Source: Nitratiruptor sp.
GTDB taxonomy: Bacteria > Campylobacterota > Campylobacteria > Campylobacterales > Nitratiruptoraceae
NCBI GenBank assembly: GCA_009659925.1
Contig: PUXW01000013.1
Location: 1 to 64,000, forward strand
DNA length: 64,000 bases
Direction of reading: 5' to 3'
Part shown: in pieces, positions 25,444-33,875 of the stretch
How positions within the stretch are numbered: the first letter of the stretch is position 1
How the letters are laid out: every line of letters starts with the position of its first letter
Notes under the pieces: model-generated
What the model saw: the letters and a program-made list of their open reading frames with translations, nothing else
Databases searched by the model: none
What the model was told of the DNA's origin: nothing
Program-made: the position numbers and the translations under genes

Positions 25444-26292
25444 ATGGTACTACTCGATGGCGCCAGGCTCTCCAAAGAGATCAAGGAGCAGATCCGGCAC
25501 GAAGCCGCCCAGCTAAAGGAGAGGAGAGGAATCACCCCCACCCTCTCGGTTATCCTCGTGGGCGACGATCCGGCCAGCCACACCTATGTGAAGATGAAGG
25601 AGCGAGCCTGCAAGGAGGTGGGGTTTCACTCCATCGTCCACACCATGCCAGCCGATATTACCCAAAATGACATTGAAGAGACCATCACCTCGATGAATCA
25701 AGATCCCAATGTGGACGGGATCCTCGTCCAATTGCCCCTCCCCCCCCATATCGATACGACCCGGATCCTCGAACTCATCGACCCGGCCAAGGATGTAGAC
25801 GGGTTTCACCCCTACAACTTCGGCCGTCTCGTTCAGGGGCTGGAGACCTTTGCCCCATGCACTCCCCTTGGGGTGATGGAGCTGCTCCGGGCCTACGGGA
25901 TCGATCCGAAGGGGCTCGACGCTTGCGTCGTGGGAGCGAGTAACATCGTAGGCAAACCGATGGCCGCCCTCTTGCTCAATGCCTTTGCTAGTGTCGATGT
26001 TTGCCATATTTACACAAAGGATCTACAATCACACACCAAAAGGGCCGACCTGTTGGTGGTGGGGGTGGGCAAGCCCAAACTCATCGGTCCCGAGATGGTT
26101 AAGGAGGGCGCCATCGTCATCGACATTGGGATCAACCGCCTCCCCGATGGGAGACTGGTGGGGGATGTGGATTTCGAGGGGGTCAGCCAGAAGGCCTCCT
26201 ACATCACCCCCGTTCCGGGAGGGGTGGGGCCGATGACCATCGCCATGCTCTTGACCAACACCATCAAAGCCGCCCGGAAGAGAAGGGGATAG
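25444..26292 (+). CDS. folD: Methylene-THF dehydrogenase / methenyl-THF cyclohydrolase
   Basis: Bifunctional NADP-dependent enzyme interconverting 5,10-methylene-, methenyl- and 10-formyl-THF. The product of about 283 residues has DDPASHTYVKMKERACKEVG near 45-65 (catalytic Tyr and Lys), VDGILVQLPLPPHID near 95-110, PCTPLGVMELL, VVGASNIVGKPMA near 160-172 (NADP site) and PVPGGVGPMTIAMLL near 258-272. All are diagnostic. Two starts exist: ATG 25429 without a ribosome site and ATG 25444 after GAAGGG. The latter matches the usual family N-terminus (MVLLDGARLS). Confidence 0.96.
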   Translation: MVLLDGARLSKEIKEQIRHEAAQLKERRGITPTLSVILVGDDPASHTYVKMKERACKEVGFHSIVHTMPADITQNDIEETITSMNQDPNVDGILVQLPLPPHIDTTRILELIDPAKDVDGFHPYNFGRLVQGLETFAPCTPLGVMELLRAYGIDPKGLDACVVGASNIVGKPMAALLLNAFASVDVCHIYTKDLQSHTKRADLLVVGVGKPKLIGPEMVKEGAIVIDIGINRLPDGRLVGDVDFEGVSQKASYITPVPGGVGPMTIAMLLTNTIKAARKRRG

Positions 26293-26293
26293 A

Positions 26294-27070
26294 TTGAAAG
26301 AGCACCTCATCCGATTCTACCGCTGGTCCAACAGCTGGACCGGAACCATCGTCATCGTCCTCCTGGTCATCTTCTTCATCGCCCAAGCCTTTGTCATTCC
26401 AAGTGGCTCCATGAAGCGGACCCTCCTCATCGGCGATCACCTCTTCGTCCAGAAGTTCGCCTACGGGATCCCCATCCCCCACCTCCCATGGATCGAGATC
26501 CCCCTCCTGCCCGATTGGGATGGGGATGGCCACCTCATCGAAGGTCCCCGGCCCCAACGGGGCGATATCGTGATCTTCCGCTATCCGGTCAACCCCAAGA
26601 TCCACTATGTGAAGCGGTGCGTCGCCACCGAGGGGGATATCCTCTTCGTCCACAACAAGGATCTCTATCTCCACCCCAGCCAGGGGAATGAGTATGTCCT
26701 GGGCCACTATCCCAAGGAGCGCTACGAGATTGTCGAGATCAACGGACTCCTCTGGGTGAAGAACCCTTATATGGTGGACCATCCCGGCATCCACCACGAT
26801 CCCAAGGTCGTCGACAATGGCCGCTATCCAAAGCAGATCTTCAATTTTGGCCCAGTTCAAGTGCCAAAGGATAGCTTCTTCATGATGGGAGACAACCGGG
26901 ACCACTCCAACGACAGCCGCTTCTGGGGCTTCGTCCCCTACCGCCTCGTGGTAGGTAAGCCCTGGTTCATCTACTGGAGCTGGGACGAAGAGTATATACC
27001 CCGATGGGAACGGGTGGGCAAGACCATCCCCCAGATCGAGGAAATGATGACCAGGAGCTCCGATGGATAG
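26294..27070 (+). CDS. lepB: Signal peptidase I
   Basis: Inner-membrane serine protease that removes signal peptides from exported proteins. The 258-residue product has one membrane helix near 18-35, then VIPSGSMKRTLLIGD with nucleophile Ser39. The Lys general base is at about 107 in HYVKRCVATEGD. Box E FMMGDNRDHSNDSRFWG is near 200-217. TTG start at 26294 follows AAGGGG and comes one base after the folD stop. The cassette between boxes contains NKDLYLHPSQGNEYV, an insertion of ordinary size for the group. It overlaps the M50 protease gene by eight bases. Confidence 0.95.
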   Translation: MKEHLIRFYRWSNSWTGTIVIVLLVIFFIAQAFVIPSGSMKRTLLIGDHLFVQKFAYGIPIPHLPWIEIPLLPDWDGDGHLIEGPRPQRGDIVIFRYPVNPKIHYVKRCVATEGDILFVHNKDLYLHPSQGNEYVLGHYPKERYEIVEINGLLWVKNPYMVDHPGIHHDPKVVDNGRYPKQIFNFGPVQVPKDSFFMMGDNRDHSNDSRFWGFVPYRLVVGKPWFIYWSWDEEYIPRWERVGKTIPQIEEMMTRSSDG

Positions 27071-27767
27071 TCTCCACCTCATCGATCTCCTCAAGATCCT
27101 TGCCACCATCCTCGCCCTTATGGTCGCCATCATCGGCCATGAGATCATGCACGCCCTGGTAGCCTACCGCTTCGGGGATCCCACCGCCAAGGAGGCGGGC
27201 CGCCTCAGTATCAATCCCATCGTCCACATCGATCCTGTCGGAACCATCCTCGTCCCAGCCCTCCTCTACATCCTCGATGCCGGTTTCCTCTTTGGCTGGG
27301 CCAAACCGGTACCGGTGAATATCGCCCAGGTCATTGGCACCGGGGGAGAGCCGGCCGCCATCGCCGTCGCCTTAGCTGGAGTTACCTACAACTTCTTCCT
27401 GGCCCTTTTGAGTGCCATTGCCATCAAGCTCATAGGCCGCCCCGATGGTCTCTTCGAGCTCTTTTTGCTCTTCTTCTTCGCCAAGAGCCTTCTCATCAAT
27501 ACGGTCCTGGGGGTCTTCAACCTCTTGCCCATTCCACCCCTGGATGGGGCCAACGCCCTCATCCATCTGGCCAGATGGCTCAAGCTCCCGTGGATCGTCA
27601 ACTTTTACGAGGCCATCTTCCCCTACGGAATGGTGATCCTCTTCCTCGTTATCGCCACCCCACTGAGCCGTTTCCTCTTCGTGCCGATCTATTTCATCCT
27701 CCAGGCCCTCTCCCTCCTGACGGGGATCGATCTGCTTGCCCTCATCCAGACCATCGAAAGGATCTGA
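27063..27767 (+). CDS. Site-2-protease-like M50 metalloprotease
   Basis: Multi-helix membrane zinc protease of 234 residues. HEIMH (His26, Glu27, His30) in the first helix is the zinc site. NLLPIPPLDGANAL near 152-165, with Asp161, supplies the third ligand. Five or six hydrophobic segments are visible. No PDZ domain is present, so it belongs to the short sporulation-factor/YwhC-like branch rather than RseP. It lies directly after signal peptidase I with an eight-base overlap, which may couple clearance of signal peptides to their cleavage (inference). Confidence 0.88.
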   Translation: MDSLHLIDLLKILATILALMVAIIGHEIMHALVAYRFGDPTAKEAGRLSINPIVHIDPVGTILVPALLYILDAGFLFGWAKPVPVNIAQVIGTGGEPAAIAVALAGVTYNFFLALLSAIAIKLIGRPDGLFELFLLFFFAKSLLINTVLGVFNLLPIPPLDGANALIHLARWLKLPWIVNFYEAIFPYGMVILFLVIATPLSRFLFVPIYFILQALSLLTGIDLLALIQTIERI

Positions 27768-27769
27768 CC

Positions 27770-28222
27770 ATGCGTGTTTACATCGCCACCGACCATGCCG
27801 GTTTTGCCATCAAGGAGTTTGTCAAGGGACTCTTTGAGCAACGGGGCTACGAGGTGATCGACCTTGGTCCAGAGAGTGGGGATCGGGTCGACTATCCCGA
27901 CTTCGCCGCCAAGGTGGCCAAAGCTGTGGCTGCAGATCCTGGTAGTCAAGGGGTTTTGATCTGTGGAACCGGGATTGGCATGAGTATCGCCGCCAACAAG
28001 GTCCCAGGAATTCGAGCCGCCGAGGTTCATGACCACTACACCGCCCAAATGGCCAGGGCCCACAACGACGCCAACGTCTTGTGTTTTGGCGAGCGGGTCG
28101 TGGGCAAGGGGGTTATCGAGAGCATCGTCGAAGCCTGGTGCTCCACCCAGTTTGAGGGGGGGCGCCACGCCACTCGGGTTGCCAAGATCGCCCAGTTGGA
28201 AAGGGAGTACCATGGGAATTGA
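27770..28222 (+). CDS. rpiB: Ribose-5-phosphate isomerase B
   Basis: Interconverts ribose-5-P and ribulose-5-P in the pentose phosphate pathway. The 150-residue product starts [17 protein letters not shown], the RpiB/LacAB hallmark. It has [14 protein letters not shown] near 43, [15 protein letters not shown] near 63-77 with the general-base Cys65, and [17 protein letters not shown] near 100-116. ATG at 27770 is two bases after the protease stop. Supply of ribose-5-P suits the downstream adenine phosphoribosyltransferase, with which it shares the transcript. Confidence 0.95.
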   Translation: MRVYIATDHAGFAIKEFVKGLFEQRGYEVIDLGPESGDRVDYPDFAAKVAKAVAADPGSQGVLICGTGIGMSIAANKVPGIRAAEVHDHYTAQMARAHNDANVLCFGERVVGKGVIESIVEAWCSTQFEGGRHATRVAKIAQLEREYHGN

Positions 28223-28313
28223 GACCCTCGGTTTCATCTTCTTCGCCCTCCTGGTGGCCATATTCCTTGGAATCAAACTCTTTCTCTTTGGAGGCAACGA
28301 TGCTACGCGATGA
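28212..28313 (+). CDS. 33-residue membrane microprotein between rpiB and apt
   Basis: ATG 28212 lies inside the 3' end of rpiB, and the stop at 28311-28313 lies inside the first codons of apt. The product is [20 protein letters not shown] followed by [13 protein letters not shown], one transmembrane helix. AAGGGAG is seven bases upstream. It also carries the apt ribosome site (GGAGGCAACG) within its own codons. No family known. Overlap on both sides suggests it is a genuine coupled gene. Confidence 0.6.
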   Translation: MGIETLGFIFFALLVAIFLGIKLFLFGGNDATR

Positions 28314-28845
28314 GGAGCGCACCTATTTGCTTGAGACGATCCGGGAGATCCCCGACTTTCCTAAGCCGGGGATCCGATTCAAGGATATCACGACCCTCCT
28401 CAATAATGCCAAGGCCTTCACCCTCCTCATGGACCATCTGCAGGAGCGCTACGAACCGATGGATCTCGATTTCGTCGCTGGAATCGAGAGTCGGGGCTTC
28501 ATCTTCGCAGCCGCCTTGGCCACGAGACTTGGGATTGGATTCGTACCGGTTCGCAAGAAGGGCAAACTCCCCTACACCACCGTGGGTGAAAAGTATGCCC
28601 TGGAATATGGAGTCGATGAGGTTGAGATCCATATCGACGCCTTCCATCAAAAGCCAGGGGCGAGGGTCCTCCTCGTCGACGACCTCATCGCTACGGGAGG
28701 GACAGCTCAAGCTGCGGCCCGTCTCATCAAGCGGGTTGGAGCCAACTTGGTAGAGGCCCTTTTCATCATCGAGCTCCCATCCCTCGGAGGGCGGGAGCGG
28801 CTAGAGCGTGAAGCGCCAGTTTATAGCGTCTTGGAGTGTGTCTAA
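28300..28845 (+). CDS. apt: Adenine phosphoribosyltransferase
   Basis: Purine salvage: adenine plus PRPP gives AMP. The 181-residue product has [18 protein letters not shown] near 18-35, [20 protein letters not shown] near 64-83 and the PRPP loop [14 protein letters not shown] near 123-136. Length is normal. GGAGG lies seven bases before the ATG at 28300. Its stop and the trpB start share a base (TAATG). Confidence 0.96.
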   Translation: MLRDEERTYLLETIREIPDFPKPGIRFKDITTLLNNAKAFTLLMDHLQERYEPMDLDFVAGIESRGFIFAAALATRLGIGFVPVRKKGKLPYTTVGEKYALEYGVDEVEIHIDAFHQKPGARVLLVDDLIATGGTAQAAARLIKRVGANLVEALFIIELPSLGGRERLEREAPVYSVLECV

Positions 28846-30044
28846 TGTACATCCCACAGCCGAGTCCTCACGATCCGGATAGCTCAGGCCACTTTGGCCG
28901 CTACGGGGGACGCTATGTCCCCGAAACCCTCATGCCCATCCTCCAGGAGCTTGAGGAGGCCTATTCCCAAATCCGCTTCGACGAGGAGTTTTGGAAAGAG
29001 GCCAGATACTACCTGGAAAACTACGTCGGCCGTCCAACTCCCCTCTACTACGCCAAGAACCTCTCCAGAGAGCTTGGCGCCACCATCTACCTCAAACGGG
29101 AGGATCTCAACCACACGGGGGCCCACAAGATCAACAACACTATCCTCCAGGGACTCCTGGCCAAACGGTTGGGCAAGAAGCGGGTCATCGCCGAGACGGG
29201 AGCCGGTCAACACGGGGTTGCCACTGCCACCATGGCGGCCCTCTTTGGGCTGGAGTGCGAAATCTTCATGGGGGAAAAGGATGTCCAGCGCCAGGAGCTC
29301 AACGTCTTTCGCATGAAGCTCCTTGGCGCCAAGGTCCATCCGGTCAAGAACGGCTCCCGCACCCTCAAGGATGCCATGAACGAAGCCATCCGCTACTGGG
29401 TCACCAATGCCCGGGATACCTTCTATGTCATCGGTACCGTCGCCGGTCCCCACCCCTATCCTATGATGGTTCGGGACTTCCAGGGAATCATCGGATATGA
29501 GACCAAGGGGCAGATTCTCCGGGCCGAGCGCCGCCTTCCCGACTACGTGATCGCCGCCATTGGAGGAGGGAGCAATGCCATTGGGATCTTCAACCCCTTC
29601 CTGCAAGAGGCCCAGACCCAGTGTATTGGAATCGAGGCGGGGGGATTGGGATTGGAGAGCGGAAAGCATGGGGCCAGTCTGGCCAAGGGATCCCCTGGAG
29701 TCCTCCATGGCCAGATGAGCTATGTCCTCCAGGACGAGGAGGGACAAATCCTTGAAGCCCACTCCATTAGCGCCGGACTGGACTATCCAGGAATAGGTCC
29801 AGAGCACAGCTTCCTCAAGGACGAGGGGATCGTGCGTTACGAATCCATCACCGACCAAGAGGCTTTGGAGGCCTTCGTCTGGCTCTCCCAAGCCGAGGGG
29901 ATCATCCCAGCCTTCGAGAGTGCCCATGCCATCGCCTACTTGAAGAAGTTGGAACCCATTGCCAATAAGCTCGTCGTCGTCAATCTCTCGGGACGGGGGG
30001 ATAAAGATATGGTCCAAGCCAAAAATCTCCTCCATTTCGACTAG
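28845..30044 (+). CDS. trpB: Tryptophan synthase beta chain
   Basis: PLP enzyme joining indole and serine to make tryptophan. The 399-residue product shows [20 protein letters not shown] at the N-terminus, [14 protein letters not shown] near 86-99 with the PLP Lys at about 95, [18 protein letters not shown] near 113-130, and [10 protein letters not shown] near 240. This is the classic TrpB1 form that pairs with TrpA. No trpA or other trp gene is in the window, so it is separated from the pathway. A GTG nine bases upstream is possible, but ATG 28845 overlaps the apt stop and gives the usual N-terminus. Confidence 0.96.
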   Translation: MYIPQPSPHDPDSSGHFGRYGGRYVPETLMPILQELEEAYSQIRFDEEFWKEARYYLENYVGRPTPLYYAKNLSRELGATIYLKREDLNHTGAHKINNTILQGLLAKRLGKKRVIAETGAGQHGVATATMAALFGLECEIFMGEKDVQRQELNVFRMKLLGAKVHPVKNGSRTLKDAMNEAIRYWVTNARDTFYVIGTVAGPHPYPMMVRDFQGIIGYETKGQILRAERRLPDYVIAAIGGGSNAIGIFNPFLQEAQTQCIGIEAGGLGLESGKHGASLAKGSPGVLHGQMSYVLQDEEGQILEAHSISAGLDYPGIGPEHSFLKDEGIVRYESITDQEALEAFVWLSQAEGIIPAFESAHAIAYLKKLEPIANKLVVVNLSGRGDKDMVQAKNLLHFD

Positions 30045-30051
30045 GGGTCCA

Positions 30052-30735
30052 ATGAAAGGCTTTTTCCAGCGCAACAAAGATTGGCTTATCCAGATTGCCG
30101 CCCTCCCCATCCTCCTCTTCATCGGTTTTGTCGTCTACCAACTCTTCAACGCTCCAGGAGAGACCCTGGAAGAGCGGTTCATCTACCTGCTCAAGGAGTA
30201 TGGCTACATCATCCTCTTCGTCTGGAGCATCATGGAAGGCGAAACGGGGCTGGTGATGGCTGGAGTCCTCAGCCATACGGGGGATATGAACTTGTGGCTT
30301 GCGATTCTGGTGGCAGGAATCGGTGGCTTCGTCGGGGATCAACTCTACTTTTACATCGGTCGCTTCAACAAGCCCTACATCCAAGAGCTCATGAAGAAGC
30401 AGCGGCGCAAGTTCGCCCTAGCCCATCTACTGCTCAAAAAGTACGGCTGGCCGGTGATCTTCATCCAACGCTACCTCTATGGCCTACGCACCATCATCCC
30501 CATGGCCATAGGCCTCACCCGCTATAGCGCCAAGAAGTTTGCCCTGATCAATTTTGTGAGTGCCATGGTCTGGGCGGCGGCTACGATCATCCCCGCCTAT
30601 ATTTTCGGGGAGGAGATCCTCCAGCTCCTCCACTGGGTCAAGGAGCACTGGTACTACGCTTTGCCAATAGCTGCTATAATTGCAGGGAGCATCGCCTACT
30701 ACTTCCACAAAGTGACCGAAAGGAAGCGCCGATGA
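30052..30735 (+). CDS. DedA family membrane protein
   Basis: A 227-residue integral membrane protein of the SNARE-associated/DedA group. These are linked to flipping of undecaprenyl phosphate or phosphatidylethanolamine and to membrane homeostasis. Seen: EYGYIILFVWSIMEGETGLV near 56-75, GDQLYFYIGRF near 101-111, and RYLYGLRTIIPMAIGLTRYS near 142-161, the conserved G-x-x-x-x-x-R-x-x-P-x-x-x-G element. Four to five membrane helices. AGGGG precedes the ATG, and the pepA ATG overlaps the stop by four bases. Its 3' end contains a -10-like box written with avoided codons. Confidence 0.88.
   Translation: MKGFFQRNKDWLIQIAALPILLFIGFVVYQLFNAPGETLEERFIYLLKEYGYIILFVWSIMEGETGLVMAGVLSHTGDMNLWLAILVAGIGGFVGDQLYFYIGRFNKPYIQELMKKQRRKFALAHLLLKKYGWPVIFIQRYLYGLRTIIPMAIGLTRYSAKKFALINFVSAMVWAAATIIPAYIFGEEILQLLHWVKEHWYYALPIAAIIAGSIAYYFHKVTERKRR
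30675..30680 (+). promoter_or_regulatory. Candidate internal -10 box for pepA inside dedA
   Basis: TATAAT lies 51 bases upstream of the pepA ATG, in codons GCT-GCT-ATA-ATT-GCA. Ile is usually ATC in these genes, so the use of ATA and ATT here is notable. No matching -35 box is apparent. Confidence 0.35.
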
Positions 30736-32201
30736 GATGTACCTTCGTCGAAAAACCGCTGGATCAAATTGAAGCCGATATCGAGATCGTTTTTGTCATC
30801 GACAAGAGGCTCGATCACAAATGGGTGGCCGACAAGGAGCTCCTGGAAAAGCTGGGATTCAAGGGAGAGGTGGAGGAGGTCTGTCTGCTCCCTGAAAAGG
30901 GGCAACTCTACGTGGGGGCCAAGCTGGAGCACGACGAGATCCGCATCGCAGCGGCCAAGGCGGTCAGAGCCCTCAAGAACAAGGACTACAAGAGGGCCAA
31001 GGTCGGGGTTTACATCCAAAACTGCCCCATTACCAACATCAAGGCCTTCGTCGAAGGGGCCCTGCTGGGACGTTACGAGTTCGACAAGTATAAGTCCAAG
31101 AAAAAGCCCCACCCTCTCAAGGAGATCCTCATCGCCAACGAGGAGTACGCCGACAAGCCCTTTAGCCCCGAGCATGCGAAAAAGAGTGTCGCCGAGGCTC
31201 AAAAGGTAGCCCAGACAGTCAACTTCGTCCGGGACCTGGTCAACAGCCCTCCCAACGAGATCTACCCCGAGCGCCTGGCCGAAATCGCTCAAGATGTGGC
31301 CCAGCGCTACGAGTTGGAGTGTACCATCCTCGATGAGCAGGATCTGGCCAAAGAGGGGATGGAGGCGATGCTTGCGGTAGGGCGCGCCAGTGTCCATAAA
31401 CCTCGCCTCATCCATCTCACCTATCGCCCTGAAAATCCCAAGGCCAAAGTGGTCTTCGTCGGGAAGGGACTCACCTATGATAGCGGGGGACTCAGCCTCA
31501 AGCCGAGTGACTACATGGTCACCATGAAGGCCGACAAGAGTGGAGCCTGTGCTGCCCTTGGAATCGTGGAGGCAGCCAAGCGGCTGGAACTACCCGTGGA
31601 GGTCCATGCCATTTTGGGAGCTGCCGAAAATATGGTGGATGGCAACGCCTACAAGCCGGATGACATCATCAAGGCCAAGAATGGCAAGACCATCGAGGTG
31701 CGCAATACCGACGCCGAGGGGCGCTTGGTGCTGGCTGATGCTTTGTGTTACGCCCAGGAAAAGGTACCCGATCTGGACTACATCGTCGATATCGCCACCC
31801 TCACAGGCGCTTGTGTGGTGGCCTTGGGCGAGTATACCATCGGGGTCATGGGCGAGAGCCAGGAGCTTAAAGAGAAGATCTTGGCTGCTGCCAGATCCAG
31901 CGGCGAGTTGGCGGCGGAGCTCCCCTTCAACCGCTACTTGCCAAAGCTACTGGAATCCAAGCAGGCCGACATCTCCAACATCTCCTCTAGCCGCTATGGT
32001 GGCGCCATCACGGCAGCCCTCTTTTTAAAAGAGTTCATCGAGGAGAAAAACCACAAACGCTGGGTCCATCTGGACATTGCAGGTCCAGCCTATGTGGAGA
32101 AGGAGTGGGGATACAATCCTTACGGAGCCAGCGGGGCTGGAGTGCGGCTGGCCATCAAGTGGCTCCAGAAAGAGTATGTCTTTTCCAAAAACCACCCATA
32201 G
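30732..32201 (+). CDS. pepA: Leucyl aminopeptidase (M17)
   Basis: Cytosolic dizinc aminopeptidase, 489 residues. The variable N-terminal domain covers about 1-170. The catalytic domain holds VGKGLTYDSGGLSLKPSDYM near 243-262 (metal Lys and Asp), MKADKSGACAAL near 265, and the M17 signature NTDAEGRLVLADAL near 325-338. GAAITAALFLKEF and the closing HLDIAGPAY complete the fold. AAGGAAG lies before the ATG. In some bacteria PepA also binds DNA; nothing here tests that. The last gene of the folD-to-pepA transcript, ending three bases from a convergent Uma2 gene. Confidence 0.95.
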   Translation: MRCTFVEKPLDQIEADIEIVFVIDKRLDHKWVADKELLEKLGFKGEVEEVCLLPEKGQLYVGAKLEHDEIRIAAAKAVRALKNKDYKRAKVGVYIQNCPITNIKAFVEGALLGRYEFDKYKSKKKPHPLKEILIANEEYADKPFSPEHAKKSVAEAQKVAQTVNFVRDLVNSPPNEIYPERLAEIAQDVAQRYELECTILDEQDLAKEGMEAMLAVGRASVHKPRLIHLTYRPENPKAKVVFVGKGLTYDSGGLSLKPSDYMVTMKADKSGACAALGIVEAAKRLELPVEVHAILGAAENMVDGNAYKPDDIIKAKNGKTIEVRNTDAEGRLVLADALCYAQEKVPDLDYIVDIATLTGACVVALGEYTIGVMGESQELKEKILAAARSSGELAAELPFNRYLPKLLESKQADISNISSSRYGGAITAALFLKEFIEEKNHKRWVHLDIAGPAYVEKEWGYNPYGASGAGVRLAIKWLQKEYVFSKNHP

Positions 32202-32204
32202 CGG

Positions 32205-32726
32205 CTATCTTCGCCGCTTGAAGATGTAATCGATATCAAGCTCGATGGTCTCGTCGCAGATAGCAAAAATTGGCTCGCTCTCGCGATACTCGACGCCATT
32301 GAAGGCGAGAAAGCGGACCTCTTCGCTCTCTGGATCGACGATGAGATAGTAGGGGACTCCCAAACTCTGGTAGAGGCTGCGCTTCATCACCTCGTCCCGC
32401 ATCCGGGTCGAGGGGGAGAGAATTTCAAAGACGATCTGCGGCCTTGTAGAGATATAGTCCCTTAACTCGTCACAGACCACCATTACATCGGGGCGCACCA
32501 CCGTATCCTTGCTGATGCGCCACTCGGCCTCTGCGAGGACATAACACTCGTCACACTCTTCAAGAGCGTCGTTGAGAAAAGAGACAATTCGTCCCATCAA
32601 CCACTGGTGTTTACTCACCGGCGCTGGAGCCATGGCGTAGGGAACCCCTTTGATCAGCTCCCAATCTCCCTCCCAAAGCTCGTAATCTTCAATGGTATAG
32701 CGCTCAACCAGCTGAACCACTTCCAT
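32205..32726 (-). CDS. Uma2-family (DUF820) PD-(D/E)XK nuclease-like protein
   Basis: A 173-residue protein. The N-terminal YTIEDYELWEGDWELIKGVP is the family's typical opening. PDVMVVCDEL near 97 (Asp) and IVFEILSPSTRMRDEVMKR near 115 (Glu and Lys) are the restriction-endonuclease-fold active residues. YLIVDPESEEVRFL and a C-terminal strand complete the fold. Uma2 proteins are common in cyanobacteria and scattered elsewhere; their biological role is poorly known. GGAGGG lies before ATG 32726. The longer frame upstream would run through the promoter. It stands alone between pepA and ychF, so recent acquisition is possible but not shown. Confidence 0.82.
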   Translation of the reverse strand: MEVVQLVERYTIEDYELWEGDWELIKGVPYAMAPAPVSKHQWLMGRIVSFLNDALEECDECYVLAEAEWRISKDTVVRPDVMVVCDELRDYISTRPQIVFEILSPSTRMRDEVMKRSLYQSLGVPYYLIVDPESEEVRFLAFNGVEYRESEPIFAICDETIELDIDYIFKRRR

Positions 32727-32741
32727 GATCCCTCCTTGTGT

Positions 32742-32747
32742 TATAAT
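32742..32747 (+). promoter_or_regulatory. -10 box of ychF
   Basis: TATAAT in the 48-base gap between divergent Uma2 and ychF genes, 27 bases before the ychF ATG at 32775. The same TTATAA core reads as TATAAC on the other strand, so the Uma2 gene may use the overlapping box. Confidence 0.55.
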
Positions 32748-32774
32748 TGTGCCAAAATTTCTCAAAGGCTACCA

Positions 32775-33875
32775 ATGGGTCTGAGTGTCGGAATCGTCGG
32801 TCTTCCCAATGTGGGCAAGTCCACCACCTTCAACGCCCTGACCAAGGCGCAAAATGCCGAGGCGCAAAACTACCCCTTTTGTACCATCGAACCCAACAAA
32901 GCCGTCGTCCCCGTCCCCGACGAGCGGCTCCAAGAGCTGGCCAAGATCGTCAAACCGGAGCGCATCGTCCACTCCACCATCGACTTCGTCGACATCGCCG
33001 GATTGGTGCGCGGAGCCAGCAAGGGAGAGGGGCTTGGCAACCAGTTCCTCTCCAACATTCGCGAAACCGACATGATCTTGCACATGGTCCGCTGCTTTGA
33101 GGATGGCAACATCACCCATGTGGAGGGAAGCGTCGATCCGATCCGGGACATTGAGATCATCGAGAGCGAGCTGATCCTGGCCGACTTGCAGCAGCTAGAA
33201 AAGAAGATCGAACGGCTCAAGAAGCAGGCCAAGGCCGATAAGAAGGTGGCCCCCGTGCTCACCATCGCCCAGGAGCTCTACGCCCATCTCGAAGAGCTTC
33301 AACCCGTGCGCACCTTCGCCAAGTTCGACGACGAACACTTCCAGGCTCTCAACAAGGAGCTGCGCTTCTTGAGTGCCAAGCCGGTGATCTTTGGCGCCAA
33401 TGTGGACGAGGATGGATTGGCTCAGGACAATGAGTATGTACGCCAGGTCAAGGAGTACGCCGCAAAGGTTGGAGCCGATGTGATCAAACTCAGCGCCAAG
33501 ATCGAAGAGGAGCTCATCGGTCTCAGTGACGAGGAGGCCAAAGAGCTCCTCCAGGAGTTGGGAGCTCGAGAGAGCGGCCTGGAAAAGATCATCCGCACTG
33601 CCTTCCACCGCCTAGGCCTCATCAACTACTTCACCGCCGGGGTCAAAGAGGTGCGCAGCTGGACCATTCGCAAAGGCTGGACTGCTCCAAAAGCGGCTGG
33701 AGTGATCCATGGGGACTTCGAAAAGGGCTTTATCCGGGCCGAGGTCATCGCCTATGAGGACTTCATCAAGTACGGGGGAGAACAGGGGGCCAAGGAGGCT
33801 GGGAAGATGCGCCTGGAGGGCAAGGACTACGTGGTCCAGGACGGGGATGTGATGCACTTTCGCTTCAACGTCTAA
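32775..33875 (+). CDS. ychF: Obg-family ATPase/GTPase YchF (OLA1)
   Basis: Ribosome-associated P-loop NTPase that prefers ATP; 366 residues. The G domain starts VGIVGLPNVGKSTTFNAL (Walker A near 9-17). G2/G3 follow with NYPFCTIEPNKA and DFVDIAGLVRGASKGEGLGN, then the NVDEDG nucleotide motif typical of YchF rather than NKxD. A helical arm near 130-190 and a C-terminal TGS domain (YFTAGVKEVRSWTIRKGWTA ... HGDFEKGFIRAEVI) complete it. It has its own -10 box and ends overlapping the convergent trmA by 11 bases. Confidence 0.96.
   Translation: MGLSVGIVGLPNVGKSTTFNALTKAQNAEAQNYPFCTIEPNKAVVPVPDERLQELAKIVKPERIVHSTIDFVDIAGLVRGASKGEGLGNQFLSNIRETDMILHMVRCFEDGNITHVEGSVDPIRDIEIIESELILADLQQLEKKIERLKKQAKADKKVAPVLTIAQELYAHLEELQPVRTFAKFDDEHFQALNKELRFLSAKPVIFGANVDEDGLAQDNEYVRQVKEYAAKVGADVIKLSAKIEEELIGLSDEEAKELLQELGARESGLEKIIRTAFHRLGLINYFTAGVKEVRSWTIRKGWTAPKAAGVIHGDFEKGFIRAEVIAYEDFIKYGGEQGAKEAGKMRLEGKDYVVQDGDVMHFRFNV

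Noticed and set aside
28884-30122. 412-codon minus-strand frame covering trpB
   Set aside because: The composition is that of a reverse-complement shadow (Gly, Asp, Glu and Val rich), with no domain, while trpB on the other strand is unambiguous.
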